From assembly GCF_964355755.1 (NCBI RefSeq), contig NC_092679.1:15554932-15618931 (forward strand): DNA of 64,000 bases. Direction: 5' to 3'. The translations under genes and the position numbers were made by a program. This stretch comes from Antedon mediterranea. Lineage: Eukaryota; Echinodermata; Crinoidea; Comatulida; Antedonidae. The notes beneath the pieces were generated by a model. The model made no database searches and was not told where the DNA came from. It saw only the letters and a program-made list of their open reading frames with translations. Shown in pieces: positions 56,201-61,349 of this stretch (within the stretch, counting starts at the first letter, position 1; each line of letters opens with the position of its first letter).

Positions 56201-59200
56201 ACTACAGCATGATGCTGAATATGTTTATAGCCTACACATACACTGTACAATACTGTAGGATTGTTGGCTGAATGATAATTATAAATACAGCAGTAATCTG
56301 TTCCACAAAATACATCCTGTTTACCTTCAAAATAGTGTATAAAGTCTGCTACAGAAAAATATGGCAACATTTCGATGATATGAATTTTATGACGCGATGT
56401 GAATAAAATGCATCAGTATGAATTGAATGAAACGTTTTGAATACAATTTTTTGAATGCTTGGAAAAGTCGAACTATTGGCGGCGTATGTCATTCCCTCCG
56501 TGCTCTCTTGGTAGATTGACCACGAACCGGACCTCTCCGCATTACTGTAGCTTTTTCCCCTACTAAATGGATCAAAGCCTCGTTTTGTTAGGATTCGCTG
56601 TAGAGGATCCATATTGATGACAATGGAGAAGAGAGGAGAAGAGAGGAGAAGAGGGTACCAAGGCTTAAGACGTTGGGAAAAAAAAAATCACGAGCGGCAT
56701 ACCGCCAAGACTTTTCAAAGCATTCAAAACATTTCATTCAATTCAAAGCATTTCATTCAAAACATTTCATTCATATCGCGTCATTCAATTCATATCGATG
56801 CATTTCATTCACATACTGTATGGCGTCATAAAATTCATATCATCAAAATCCTACGTAAACGGAGTTTCATAGTAAATGTTCCTTCTATTCTACAGTATAC
56901 CCCTTTCACATCGCCTACAGTTAGCAATAGCATACAGGGGAATCAACACGCCCCAGTGTGTGTGTGTACAGGTAGGGCCAAATAATGTACAGTAGGTATC
57001 CATCTACAGTATATACTGTACCCCTTTCACATCGCCTACAGTTAGCAATAACATACAGGGGAATCAACACGCCCCAGTGTGTGTGTGTACAGGTAGGGCC
57101 AAATAATGTAGGTATCCATCTACAGTATATATACCCCTTTCACATCGCCTACAGTTAGCAATAGCATACAGGGGAATCAACACGCCCCAGTGTGTGTGTG
57201 TACAGGTAGGGCCAAATAATGTAGGTATCCATCTACAGTATGTACTGTACTGTATATGATATTATGGCACTCATGTAGTACTTAAATATCCCAAATTTGC
57301 TAGTCCATTTGAAAGTTTTAACTCGCTGATTTTACTGCAAAGTGCAATCAAAGCAACAATTTATTTATTACAAACTCTTGCTTATAACTGGGTCACACTT
57401 CACAAATCACAGATTATCATAATTTCAGGATATCAATTTACAAGGCATGGTGTCAATTTTATAGTGCACTTGCCTACAAACAATAGTGAGGAAATTAGCA
57501 GATTCCTAAATCTGTACTGTATACCACTTTCCTGGGGCATACTGCAGCCTAGTTTCATGCTGTTGCTTGAGGCAAACAATTTTTCCTCAAACTTTCATGC
57601 AATGCTAAAGTACATTAACATTCATTACTGTAGTTTTGTACAGTAAAAAACAATAATAATATTCCAATCCAAAGGCAACCAAATGATTCATCAACATTAT
57701 GAATATTTAAATCATAAAAGTGAAAAGGGTGTATGTAAAGATATGTCAAGTCTCCCGATAACTGCAGGAGTTTTCCCAAATTTCAATTGATCTCCTGTGT
57801 CCCGCAAAAAATACTGTACAGTAAAATTTGTTTTGGATTATCATTTATTTAGGCAAGCTACTGGATACAGTAACTACAACTACTGTAGGCCTTGTTTGAA
57901 TCACCTTTTAAAGGAAAAACCTAAATACTCTACATTATTCCACATTTGGACTTGTTATGCCCATTGTTTTACTATACAACTACTGTATACAGCTACAAAG
58001 ACATTAATTGCATTTATTTTAATAGCCTCCTATATTTGGAATGTATTTTGCAAAAATTATAGCACCCATGTGTTATTACTGTTCTCCACTTTGATAAAGT
58101 AATACTCTAAATATTTTTTTTTTTTTTTACTTCTTGTACAGTATTACAAAAAGTCCAACAAAAATGTTAGTATTATTATAATGAAAGTGGTTACAGTATA
58201 CACACAGTAATGTACAGTGTACAGTATACTTCTACCTGTATACATTACTAATACTATATTCATTATGGGTAATTTTTATCTGAAATCAATTAATTATACA
58301 GTATACCTCGCCAGTATTTAACTGACCAATTAAATTGATTCCTGCCTTTAATGTGCAGTGAGTGACAAGTCAGTCTAATGCAACTCTATCATACTGTACT
58401 GTTTAATGTTTCTGTTTATAATGAATATAATTTAAATGAATCAAATGGGAACACTTCCTGTTACTGCAGTTATTACGCTAATTGATGTTTCTTCAGTAAC
58501 GATACCAAAACGGTAACTCAGTAACTGAACACTGTACTATCCTAAGTACCATATTTGATGTAACAATTAATATTAATGGCTCAATGAAACAATAATATTA
58601 AGACTGAAACTAATTGATCGTACTGCATTATTTAAAATAAACAAGGAAGAAAACGATTAATTGAAGAATAAACAATAATAAATTACACAATCAAGATTGC
58701 CTAATGAAGAAATTTGAGAATTCAACAGGAAAAATAGGGATTGGGTTAGGAAGGAAACTAAACGCAGAGTTGGCATATTTCCATTTCAATTTGTATGTGT
58801 CAGAAATTGTTACTGTTCTAAGTAAGGACATGACAGTGTTGCAGGAAGAGATACAAGCTGTAGGCCAACATGTCTTGTATCTTTAGGCATTACTAATCTA
58901 CACAAAGGCTGGGTATGCGTACCCTGGGGACAGAACTTAAAGGTTATCAAATTTAGGCCGATAGTTACTGTATGGTATCAATCTGTACTACTGTACAAGT
59001 GTACAGTAGTCAACCTAATACAACACAGATAGAAATGTCAAATGCACAGTAAAAACTAGTGTTTAGATACAAATATGTTTTGTAATTGCTGCCTTCTTAG
59101 CATACTGAAAAGGTATTTGCTTTTACCCTCCAACTACAGTACCTCAATCCTTTGTTTGGTATGGCATGCACCCTTACATTTCTGAGATACAGTATTGATA

Positions 59201-61349
59201 CTCGTGCTTCCTGCACTTTTCTTTGCAAGCTTGTTTTAGAACATTGCTGCAACCATTGTATGGTTCTCAAATCTAATCTACAGTAATCAACAGTTAGTAT
59301 TTAATTCTGTAAAAAACTTTCCCAGAGTCATCAAATTATCATTTTCTTCATATAAGAAGTGTACAACACTTTTCAACATACAGTACACCAGGTACAGAAA
59401 TCTAGAGTCCAGAAATGCTAATGAAGACCCTAAAAAATGTCAGTAAAAAAAAATTTACACAAACAAGTGGTACTGTAACAGTTGAAATCCAATCTCTGTA
59501 ACAGTACATTATCACAAACAACATGAAATATTCATGTTCTTTAAGTATTAAAGGTAATGATATTCACATAATAAATAATCCAATATGGCTAACATTTTCA
59601 GCCATATTGACTGTACATTAATTTGTCTGCTATGCAAAATTATGTATAGTGTGAACTGAGAAAGATATGCTGCAGTGTACTATAATGTATTACTATATTT
59701 CATTAAAAACATATTTTGATTAACGGAAAACGAACACCAATATTGTCAATTACTGATACAAAAAATTTTTTCATATTCACAATTCTACTGTACTGTAGAC
59801 CTTTTTTTTTTAAATTTTGTTTAAAGAAAATCAATTAGTTAGAATTAAAATTTAACAATTACTTTACTGTACTGTACATTTGTTTTTATAGTAATAGTAC
59901 TGTATACTGTAGGGACAGTACCCTGTGCTTTAGTGTACTTTTGCTAAGTAATGTACTGTAGTATACAATTGGACATGATCAGAATTGTTACCGACTTGGC
60001 TCTGTAATATTTATTGTATTTATCACTCACTACTGGATTAATATACAATATCAAGTGATTCACAACCACTCACTTGAATGCAGGGATGGAATGAATGATA
60101 AGGTCAGTCCCGTCTCTTTTAAATCAGGCTTAATACAAGTGCCTTTCTTCCACCAAGAAAATATTCTTTTTGCCTTGGAACTACTGTATGTAAATAACTA
60201 AAAATAAAATACAGGTAACTAGAATCTTTCAGTTAACCTGTTGTATACTACTGTACAGTAAGTACAGAACTTCAAAATCTTATCTTCCACATTACAGGTA
60301 CACTGTAAAGTACTGTACTGTACAGTATGATGTAAAGTACTGCATGATGTACAGTACAGTACAGTATCTTCGCTAAAGTACGCCCTTGCATTTACTGTGA
60401 CATGTAGCAGTACAGTACAGTACTACTCTAATTATAACTAAGCATGTTTTAATTTAGGCAAAAATGAATTTCATGATAACAACGTGACATGAACGAGTGG
60501 AATTAATGTTGGTTAAGGCTTCAATAAGCTAAACAAAAGACTGACAAAAAGCATGTCTTAAAAAAACCTAAGGCCAAATAAAACAAATTGATGTCAACAT
60601 TTGAAAACTAACCAGATTATTCATATTTGAAAAGGTTAAATCTGTTACTTGAAATATGCACAAACAGCATACATTAAAAGTAACACTAACAGTAATTGTA
60701 TAAAAATTTGAATAAAATAAAAAACATTTCAGCTGCTACCCAATTTGACCGACGGTTATATAACTAAATTCATACTGTACAGTATAATAATTGACTCAAC
60801 ATCATCAATATACAAGTACCACCATTACATACATAGAGTAGAGGGATTGTTTTAGGATGGCTGCCAAACTGCACTGCGACTAGGCCTACTGTGCAGTATG
60901 CTATATAAAAAGCACTGACATCACTGAACCTCATCATTTGGCCGCAATCGCATTAAAGTTTTGGGGTTTTTTTTTTTTTTTAATTACAGTAAGACTAAAT
61001 GGGCTATAATAAACCATAGACCAGCACTGTACTATAGTTACTGTAGGAAGATTCAAAGCTTGCGTACATCAATCTGCTTACAGATGTTACCCTTTTTCAC
61101 TCTGTCCTAATTGAATTAATTTTTCAGTAAATACAAATGTAAAATACAAATTTGCCAAGTATACAGTTTTTTTTTTATACACTCACCTTTGAGAAGGGGC
61201 AGAGGGGTCAATTCCACATTGTTTTTTGTCCTGTATTTTGAAGATCCTTGAGACTTTTTCTGTTTCCCTTTGCGCATTGACTTTTTAGTGAAAGGATCTA
61301 TCTTGTCAGAAGCTGGTAGAGTCGTCGTTGCTACTGGAAGCTGACTCAT
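5908..61349 (-). CDS. PPP2R5E-like: Protein phosphatase 2A B56 regulatory subunit (PPP2R5 epsilon/alpha-like), complete, 13 coding exons
   Basis: B56 subunits bind the PP2A A/C core dimer and direct the phosphatase to substrates carrying LxxIxE motifs. The coding sequence joins 61349-61187, 51427-51231, 38642-38541, 38226-38134, 27556-27426, 20760-20701, 19267-19159, 18647-18594, 14812-14762, 11862-11743, 9472-9345, 6469-6368 and 5998-5908. All junctions use GT-AG and all phases agree, giving 1401 nt and 466 residues. Signature segments in order are [136 protein letters not shown] and a basic C-terminal helix. The C-terminal [10 protein letters not shown] and FDELTANYK segments favour the alpha/beta/epsilon branch over gamma/delta. 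The conserved [11 protein letters not shown] and ETEH segments line the LxxIxE pocket in known structures. Oddities are Gln for Pro in LTEQV and HWNQT, and KIQGILFKQ where vertebrates have an acidic-Pro pair. Paralogue assignment (epsilon versus alpha) is uncertain. Confidence 0.95.
5999..6367 (-). other. PPP2R5 intron 12 (369 nt), 40% MITE
   Basis: A short intron whose centre is a complete 154-bp MITE copy at 6139-6292 with TA target duplications. Nothing else is recognised. Confidence 0.85.
6139..6292. mobile_element. MITE family 1, copy 1 (TA target duplication)
   Basis: Terminal inverted repeat AAGCTCTGTCTACACTATCA on the left with its complement on the right, flanked by TA on both sides. 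The centre holds the family motifs (GATGTG, CATATTTGGGCATATCAC, ATGATGTCAT). It has no coding capacity. The TA duplications suggest mobilisation by a Tc1/mariner-type transposase, which is inference. Confidence 0.9.
6368..6469 (-). CDS. PPP2R5E-like: PPP2R5 coding exon 12
   Basis: Encodes [20 protein letters not shown] then [13 protein letters not shown] plus two bases of a Lys codon. The acceptor is TTTTTAG and the donor GTAAGT. Confidence 0.95.
6980..8286. mobile_element. TIR element with A-rich ends, interrupted by a second element
   Basis: The left end GGCC-A(n)-TAGTTTGTTTGCTGTC mirrors the right end GACAGCAAACAAACAA-T(n)-AGGCC. TTA flanks both sides (6977-6979 and 8287-8289), as in Harbinger-type 3-bp duplications. 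Poly(A) and poly(C) tracts lie just inside. The element at 7177-7947 sits within it. Confidence 0.7.
7177..7947. mobile_element. TIR element nested in 6980-8286 (TA duplication)
   Basis: The left end GCGTATATTTCGGTGTATAA pairs with the right end TTATACACCGAAACATACGG, and TA lies on both sides. The subterminal motif GTGCGTCTTATA recurs. No convincing coding sequence is present. A mariner/pogo-type origin is a guess from the TA duplication. Confidence 0.72.
8305..8465. repeat. Possible SINE-like repeat
   Basis: Contains TATAGCCCCTAATGTTG and AAGCGCTGTACATAA, motifs that resemble dispersed deuterostome SINE tails. Only one clear copy lies in the window, so this is tentative. Confidence 0.3.
8467..9291. 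mobile_element. TIR element with TTAAGC/TTATCAA subterminal motifs
   Basis: Ends GGGCCGGATTTATCAA and TTGATAAATGCCAACC, with CAG on both sides. Copies of CTTAAG, TTGCTTA and TCTTAAGACA crowd both ends in inverted orientation. Small open frames inside show no recognisable protein. Confidence 0.6.
9345..9472 (-). CDS. PPP2R5E-like: PPP2R5 coding exon 11
   Basis: Encodes [20 protein letters not shown] then [20 protein letters not shown] and WN plus two bases of a Gln codon. The acceptor is GTTTAG and the donor GTAAGT. A minus-strand SINE begins about 30-40 nt upstream of the acceptor. Confidence 0.95.
9503..9745 (-). mobile_element. SINE copy 2 (5'-truncated)
   Basis: The reverse complement matches the SINE at 35375-35690 closely: box B GGTTCGAGGC, GGTTCTGGT, TTCTCGGATAAGGACTATAA, ACCGTAGGTCCAGTGTACAC and GACTGAAGAGG. 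The box A part of the tRNA-like head is missing. It lies in the same orientation as PPP2R5, just upstream of exon 11. Confidence 0.82.
9975..10820. repeat. ~107-bp tandem repeat, about 5 good and 2 degenerate units
   Basis: Units recur at 10301, 10410, 10512, 10621 and 10728 (spacing 102-109). They share GTGAATTTGGTGCCAGTGAG, CCTAGCATT, TTATCTAG and CTGCACAGGG. Diverged units extend left to about 9975. The short minus-strand open frames here come from the repeat. Confidence 0.85.
11242..11399. mobile_element. MITE, 158 bp, TAA target duplication
   Basis: Left GCTTGGTTCTCACTAGAACG and right GCGTCCTAGTGGGAACCAAGC are inverted copies. TAA flanks both sides. The pattern fits the Harbinger superfamily. 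Confidence 0.8.
11743..11862 (-). CDS. PPP2R5E-like: PPP2R5 coding exon 10
   Basis: Encodes [20 protein letters not shown] then [20 protein letters not shown]. The acceptor is GTCATAG and the donor GTAAAT. The Gly-Ile pair before LFKQ replaces the acidic-Pro pair of vertebrate paralogues. Confidence 0.94.
12071..12257. mobile_element. Possible degraded hAT-like MITE
   Basis: CAGGGATAGGGGAGGATCC at the left and CTAAATCCACCCCTG at the right suggest CAGGG-type inverted ends. No target duplication was found. Confidence 0.35.
14148..14185. repeat. Poly(T)/poly(G) tract
   Basis: About 15 T followed by AA and a run of about 16 G, preceded by CCCCGGGGG. On the transcribed strand this reads as poly(C)-poly(A). 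Confidence 0.9.
14762..14812 (-). CDS. PPP2R5E-like: PPP2R5 coding exon 9 (51 nt)
   Basis: Encodes [17 protein letters not shown], a near-invariant B56 segment. The acceptor is TTTGTAG and the donor GTAAGA. Confidence 0.95.
15768..15889. mobile_element. MITE, 122 bp, TAA target duplication
   Basis: Left end CATTGCCTAGCAAAACT and right end AGTTTTGCTGGGCGATG are inverted copies, flanked by TAA on both sides. Probable Harbinger-type. Confidence 0.78.
16101..17993 (+). mobile_element. 1.9-kb DNA transposon, copy A (5-bp target duplication AGCAT)
   Basis: A perfect 16-bp inverted repeat, CAGGGCTCGCAGAATC, closes both ends. AGCAT lies at 16096-16100 and 17994-17998. Subterminal GGTTGCCC/GGGCAA motifs crowd both ends. 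Copy B at 25251-27158 is the same element in reverse, about 97% alike by eye. Open frames of 60-190 codons occur but none resembles a transposase, so it is probably non-autonomous. CAGGG ends recall hAT elements, although classic hAT makes 8-bp duplications. Confidence 0.9.
18594..18647 (-). CDS. PPP2R5E-like: PPP2R5 coding exon 8 (54 nt)
   Basis: Encodes [18 protein letters not shown], phase 0 at both ends. The acceptor is CTTACAG and the donor GTATAT. Vertebrate paralogues end this segment LTEP; here it is Gln. Confidence 0.93.
18648..19158 (-). other. PPP2R5 intron 7 (511 nt)
   Basis: AT-rich. I see no repeat or gene in it. Confidence 0.8.
19159..19267 (-). CDS. PPP2R5E-like: PPP2R5 coding exon 7
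   Basis: Encodes [20 protein letters not shown] then [16 protein letters not shown] after completing a Ser codon split with exon 6. The donor is GTACGT. Confidence 0.95.
19376..19645. mobile_element. piggyBac-like MITE (TTAA target site)
   Basis: Starts CCCTTTAAAGATG and ends TTTTCAAAGGG, with TTAA at 19372-19375 and 19646-19649. It is 270 bp and non-coding. TTAA plus CCC ends is typical of piggyBac derivatives. Confidence 0.72.
20031..20253. mobile_element. TIR element with 9-bp target duplication (Mutator-like pattern)
   Basis: ACGTCGTGAGGTGGT at the left and ACCACCTCACGACGT at the right are perfect inverted copies. TAAATTAAA occurs at 20022-20030 and 20254-20262. It is 223 bp and non-coding. 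A 9-bp duplication fits Mutator-like elements. Confidence 0.83.
20701..20760 (-). CDS. PPP2R5E-like: PPP2R5 coding exon 6 (60 nt)
   Basis: Encodes [19 protein letters not shown] plus two bases of a Ser codon. The acceptor is TTATAG and the donor GTAAGT. It holds the ETEH part of the motif-binding pocket. The 14-bp satellite array ends about 190 nt upstream of its acceptor. Confidence 0.95.
20950..21625. repeat. 14-bp satellite with ordered sequence blocks
   Basis: The unit is two related 7-mers. Blocks in order: CATTGAGCAATGAA (mostly 20977-21158), CATCGAGCAATGAA (21159-21228, 5 units), CATCGAGCATCGTA (21229-21326, 7), CACCGAGCATCGTA (21327-21368, 3), CACTGAGCATCGTA (21369-21396, 2) and CACTGAGCATTGTA (21397-21508, 8). 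Degenerate units flank both sides. The core of 38 units has no length change. On the minus strand all three frames stay open because the unit contains no stop. Confidence 0.97.
22580..22714. mobile_element. MITE family 1, copy 2 (abuts copy 3)
   Basis: Same ends as copy 1 (AAGCTCTGTCTACAATATCA), with a diverged centre. The right end runs directly into a second copy. Confidence 0.85.
22716..22853. mobile_element. MITE family 1, copy 3 (abuts copy 2)
   Basis: Diverged left end (ACCTTGTCTGCACTATCA) and right end (TTGATAGTGTAAACTGAGCTT), with the family core between them. Confidence 0.85.
23875..24050. repeat. 17-18-bp tandem array (GGGGACACCTCTAATAT)
   Basis: About ten units with small variants (CTCTATTAT, CTTTAATAT, CTCTTATAT). 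Related GGGGACACC or ACACCCC-type sequence recurs singly at about 15057, 36480-36740, 45006-45150 and 54770, so the array probably grew from a dispersed repeat. Confidence 0.9.
25251..27158 (-). mobile_element. 1.9-kb DNA transposon, copy B (5-bp target duplication CCATT)
   Basis: Inverted copy of the element at 16101-17993 with the same 16-bp ends. CCATT lies at 25246-25250 and 27159-27163. It differs from copy A by scattered substitutions and small indels, for example an extra GGCGTATT-type segment near 26712. It sits in intron 5, on the far side of exons 6-8 from copy A. Confidence 0.9.
27426..27556 (-). CDS. PPP2R5E-like: PPP2R5 coding exon 5 (first half of the LxxIxE pocket)
   Basis: Encodes [19 protein letters not shown] then [19 protein letters not shown] and NHIFL plus two bases of a Lys codon. 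The donor is GTAAGT. Vertebrates have Arg where the exon 5/6 junction here gives Lys. The basic HR...R residues of the short-linear-motif pocket lie in this exon. Confidence 0.95.
27719..27882. mobile_element. MITE family 1, copy 4 (degraded left end)
   Basis: The right end GATAATGTAGACAGAGCTT is intact. The left end is shortened and altered (AGAGCTCTGGCTAGTTTGAC). Confidence 0.8.
28810..29060. repeat. Degenerate AT-rich tandem repeat (CAAATTTATGTTTATTATT-like)
   Basis: About ten imperfect copies of a roughly 20-bp AT-rich unit with variable spacing. Confidence 0.7.
30196..30795. repeat. Segment present three times in tandem, ~160-240 bp spacing
   Basis: Three imperfect copies start near 30208, 30450 and 30615. 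They share GATGACGACAGTTATGATGA, GACGATTGCAG, CACCGATGGCTAAAGATT, AATTATAGAT and AAATGAGTCGGT. The middle copy lacks the GACGATTGCAG...GATGGCTAAAGAT part. Confidence 0.8.
31038..33898. repeat. 65-bp minisatellite, 44 units
   Basis: The unit starts CTCCCTATGACATGTACACT and includes GGCAGAGGCATGTACTATAG and GTGCTGTATA. The spacing of CCTAT is exactly 65 from 31041 through 33836, giving 44 units with no length variants. Variation is limited to a few sites: GACATG/GAAATG, GGTGCTG/GGTGTTG, GACTAC/GAATAC, CAGGC/CAGAC, one TAAATG and one CTCTAT. The order of variants shows no simple higher-order period. Confidence 0.98.
34341..35178. mobile_element. Palindrome-rich TIR element 1 (ATACGGTAT type)
   Basis: The left end GGGCCTGTTTCTGCTGC pairs with the right end GCAGCAGAAACAGGGCC, with ATA on both sides. 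Clusters of ATACGGTAT/ATACCGTAT lie at both ends. An internal CGTTTCTGCT and a GGTGGTCGT follow the left cluster. No recognisable protein is encoded. It shares this layout with the element at 49287-50928. Confidence 0.82.
35375..35690 (+). mobile_element. tRNA-derived SINE, full-length copy
   Basis: The head has box A (TGGCCGAGCGGTTAAG) and box B (GGTTCGAGGC), a Leu/Ser tRNA-like pattern with a poorly paired T stem. A body of about 230 bp follows (GGTTCTGGTGGTAGAACAAG ... GACTGAAGAGG), then an AT-rich tail. Related copies are at 9503-9745 and 40625-40705. Confidence 0.83.
35715..35895. repeat. ~30/60-bp tandem repeat
   Basis: About three rounds of GACAGGTTTGGTATTTCCCC plus ATGAGGCATGTTTGGTATTA, each with AAATGGGACAG or AAATGAGACAG variants. 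Confidence 0.8.
36086..36226. mobile_element. MITE family 1, copy 5
   Basis: Both ends are present (AAGCTCTGTCTACACTATTA and its counterpart), with the family core between them. Confidence 0.88.
36859..37041. repeat. Long hairpin (~80-bp arms), possible Penelope-like element terminus
   Basis: The left arm runs GCGGTACACC, ATTAG, GAAAAGAACTGTTGAGTTTC, TCGACGTTTCGATCAATATG. The right arm is its near-complete complement, with a ~15-20-nt loop. Wording of the GAAACGTCGAGAAACTC kind is often seen at the ends of Penelope-like retroelements, an association from memory. Confidence 0.7.
37822..37965. mobile_element. MITE family 1, copy 6 (right end lost)
   Basis: The left end AAGCTCTGTCTACACTATCA and core are present. 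The sequence leaves the family after GGGCACATCACATTG and no right inverted repeat is found. Confidence 0.8.
38134..38226 (-). CDS. PPP2R5E-like: PPP2R5 coding exon 4
   Basis: Encodes [18 protein letters not shown] then [13 protein letters not shown], 93 nt and phase 0 at both ends. The acceptor is TTTTAG and the donor GTATGA. Confidence 0.95.
38541..38642 (-). CDS. PPP2R5E-like: PPP2R5 coding exon 3
   Basis: Encodes [17 protein letters not shown] then [17 protein letters not shown]. It is 102 nt, phase 0 at both ends, with acceptor ACACAG and donor GTAAGA. It matches the conserved acidic loop of B56. Confidence 0.95.
40625..40705 (-). mobile_element. SINE fragment (copy 3)
   Basis: The reverse complement matches the middle of the SINE: AAAAGGTCCAGTGTACACAT, TGTGCTCACTTAAAGAACCT and AGAGCCTCTTCGAG. 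Head and tail are missing. Confidence 0.65.
41535..42850. repeat. ~190-bp AT-rich tandem repeat, about 7 imperfect units
   Basis: Each unit has CAATCATTTCTGTAGCAAAT, ACACTGATTGATAC, TTGTTTTATATTTTAAATG, ATTTGACCTTTGATCTTTCT, ATGTCAAATGTATATT and ATTACATTTTGTTGTAT. Units start near 41541, 41703, 41892, (a shortened one near 42070), 42265, 42592 and 42766. The short open frames here are repeat-derived. Confidence 0.85.
43190..43298. mobile_element. Small inverted-repeat element (~109 bp)
   Basis: ATGCCAACTGATATG at the left and CATATCAGTTGGCAT at the right frame an unrecognised centre. No target duplication was found. Confidence 0.45.
43407..43543. mobile_element. MITE family 1, copy 7
   Basis: The left end is interrupted by a small insertion (AAGCTCTGTCAAAAGCACTA). 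The right end AGTGTAGACAGAGCTT is intact. Confidence 0.83.
44398..44958. mobile_element. TIR element, 561 bp, TTA target duplication
   Basis: Left CTGGAAATACATTACATGGT-TCTCGTCAGC and right GCTGACGAGA-ACCATGTAATGTATTTCCAG are inverted copies of about 33 bp. TTA lies at 44395-44397 and 44959-44961. No coding sequence is evident. Harbinger-type pattern. Confidence 0.82.
46300..47322 (+). mobile_element. Harbinger-like transposon carrying only the Myb-like gene
   Basis: The left end GGGCCTGTTCAGACCTACGG and right end CCGTAGGTCTGAACATACCC continue as inverted copies for about 37 bp. TAA lies at 46297-46299 and 47323-47325. PIF/Harbinger elements make 3-bp TWA duplications and carry two genes, a transposase and a Myb-like protein. 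Only the second is seen here, and 1023 bp leaves no room for the transposase. Confidence 0.88.
46686..47021 (+). CDS. Myb/SANT-like DNA-binding protein of a Harbinger element
   Basis: 111 residues starting [21 protein letters not shown] Trp at residue 8, an internal Trp (NWRK) and a Trp at about residue 57 mark the three-helix Myb/SANT-like fold. This is followed by the typical [20 protein letters not shown] and [12 protein letters not shown] segment (usually LKxKYKxxKD...NNxSG...FFDxLDxILG). In Harbinger transposons this protein binds the ends and assists transposase import. The N-terminal domain looks intact. Full-length family members are usually longer, so the C-terminus may be truncated or spliced. 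Confidence 0.8.
   Translation: MPSKRAHWRETEVKYLISLVGSPEFRDRLEVKNWRKSTGNKMSVFNEMADTLDSRWAILIIIKKDLNYIQTKLKGSSYKAAKDRVNKSGAGASTGFEHFSAINDILGLDQI
48074..48224. mobile_element. MITE family 1, copy 8
   Basis: Both ends are present and the core includes GGTAGTGATATG repeated twice and GACATCATCATGTCC. Confidence 0.88.
49016..49120. mobile_element. MITE family 1, copy 9 (internal deletion)
   Basis: Ends AAGCTCTATCTACATCAGAC and AGTTTGATAGTGTAGACAGAGCTT-type, 105 bp, flanked by TA. Confidence 0.82.
49287..50928. mobile_element. Palindrome-rich TIR element 2 (TAACCGGTTA type) with internal foldback
   Basis: Ends GGGTCTGTTTCTGCTGC and GCAGCAGAAACAGGCCC. TAACCGGTTA occurs repeatedly near both ends. 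An internal CGTTTCTGCT and GGTGGTCGT follow the left cluster, as in element 1 (34341-35178). Inside, about 49790-49920 and 50237-50355 are inverted copies of each other, about 90% alike by eye. No clear target duplication was found. Confidence 0.8.
50320..50589 (-). CDS. Uncharacterised 89-codon ORF inside palindrome-rich element 2
   Basis: Reads [20 protein letters not shown] then [39 protein letters not shown] and [18 protein letters not shown]. The composition is protein-like (charged, few stops nearby) and a second Met at residue 20 could be the start. The end overlaps the internal inverted repeat. I do not recognise it. It may be a remnant of an element protein or chance. Confidence 0.35.
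   Translation of the reverse strand: MKSQDVCYSVVGGEKVRGRMAGNRKESQIINKSIFAKVKEEFGVEFRGLPKAKQFEALVHTREGYGWSYINTKTETKKGLRMLQIPTKR
51231..51427 (-). CDS. PPP2R5E-like: PPP2R5 coding exon 2
   Basis: Encodes [19 protein letters not shown] through VYPDMFQM, the first B56 helical repeats. The acceptor is TTTTATTAG. The donor is GTCAGT, weaker than the GTAAGT-type donors of most other exons. It was chosen because it alone joins in phase to exon 3. A GTATTT site four bases downstream would break the frame. Confidence 0.9.
52300..52686. mobile_element. TIR element, 387 bp with ~60-75-bp inverted ends, TAA duplication
   Basis: Left AGCCTGGCGCACACTATAG, ATCGGCTGAGCCAACTGGCA, CAAATAACACTTTGCTCACT and the right side are inverted copies. 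TAA lies at 52297-52299 and 52687-52689. It is non-coding. The long arms could form a strong RNA hairpin. Confidence 0.83.
56371..56850. repeat. Foldback with ATTCAATTCATA-rich arms (~480 bp)
   Basis: The left arm (GATGATATGAATTTTATGAC, GCGATGTGAATAAAATGCAT, GAATTGAATGAAACGTTTTG) is mirrored in the right arm (ATTCATATCATC at its end). Near the loop, GGCGGCGTATG faces CATACCGCC. No target duplication was identified. Confidence 0.7.
56885..57245. repeat. Three tandem units of ~113-121 bp
   Basis: CCCCTTTCACATCGCCTACA starts at 56900, 57021 and 57134. The units share CAGTTAGCAATA, GGGGAATCAACACGCCCCAG, TGTGTGTGTGTACAGGTAGG and GGTATCCATCTACAGTAT. They are nearly identical except for short deletions around the TACTGTA part. 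Confidence 0.93.
61187..61349 (-). CDS. PPP2R5E-like: PPP2R5 coding exon 1 (N-terminus, residues 1-54 plus one base)
   Basis: Starts [20 protein letters not shown] and ends [10 protein letters not shown] plus one base, followed by donor GTGAGT. The ATG is preceded by AAAA, a fair initiation context, and it opens the Ser/Thr- and Lys-rich tail typical of the family. A possible acceptor AG lies a few bases upstream of the ATG, so a separate non-coding first exon is likely farther right. Confidence 0.92.

Larger units (their letters stand above)
51428..61186 (-). other. PPP2R5 intron 1
   Basis: Holds a TIR element (52300-52686), a foldback (56371-56850), a threefold tandem repeat (56885-57245) and a high density of TACTGTA/TACAGTA words from about 53.7 to 60.4 kb. 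No additional exon was recognised. Confidence 0.7.
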
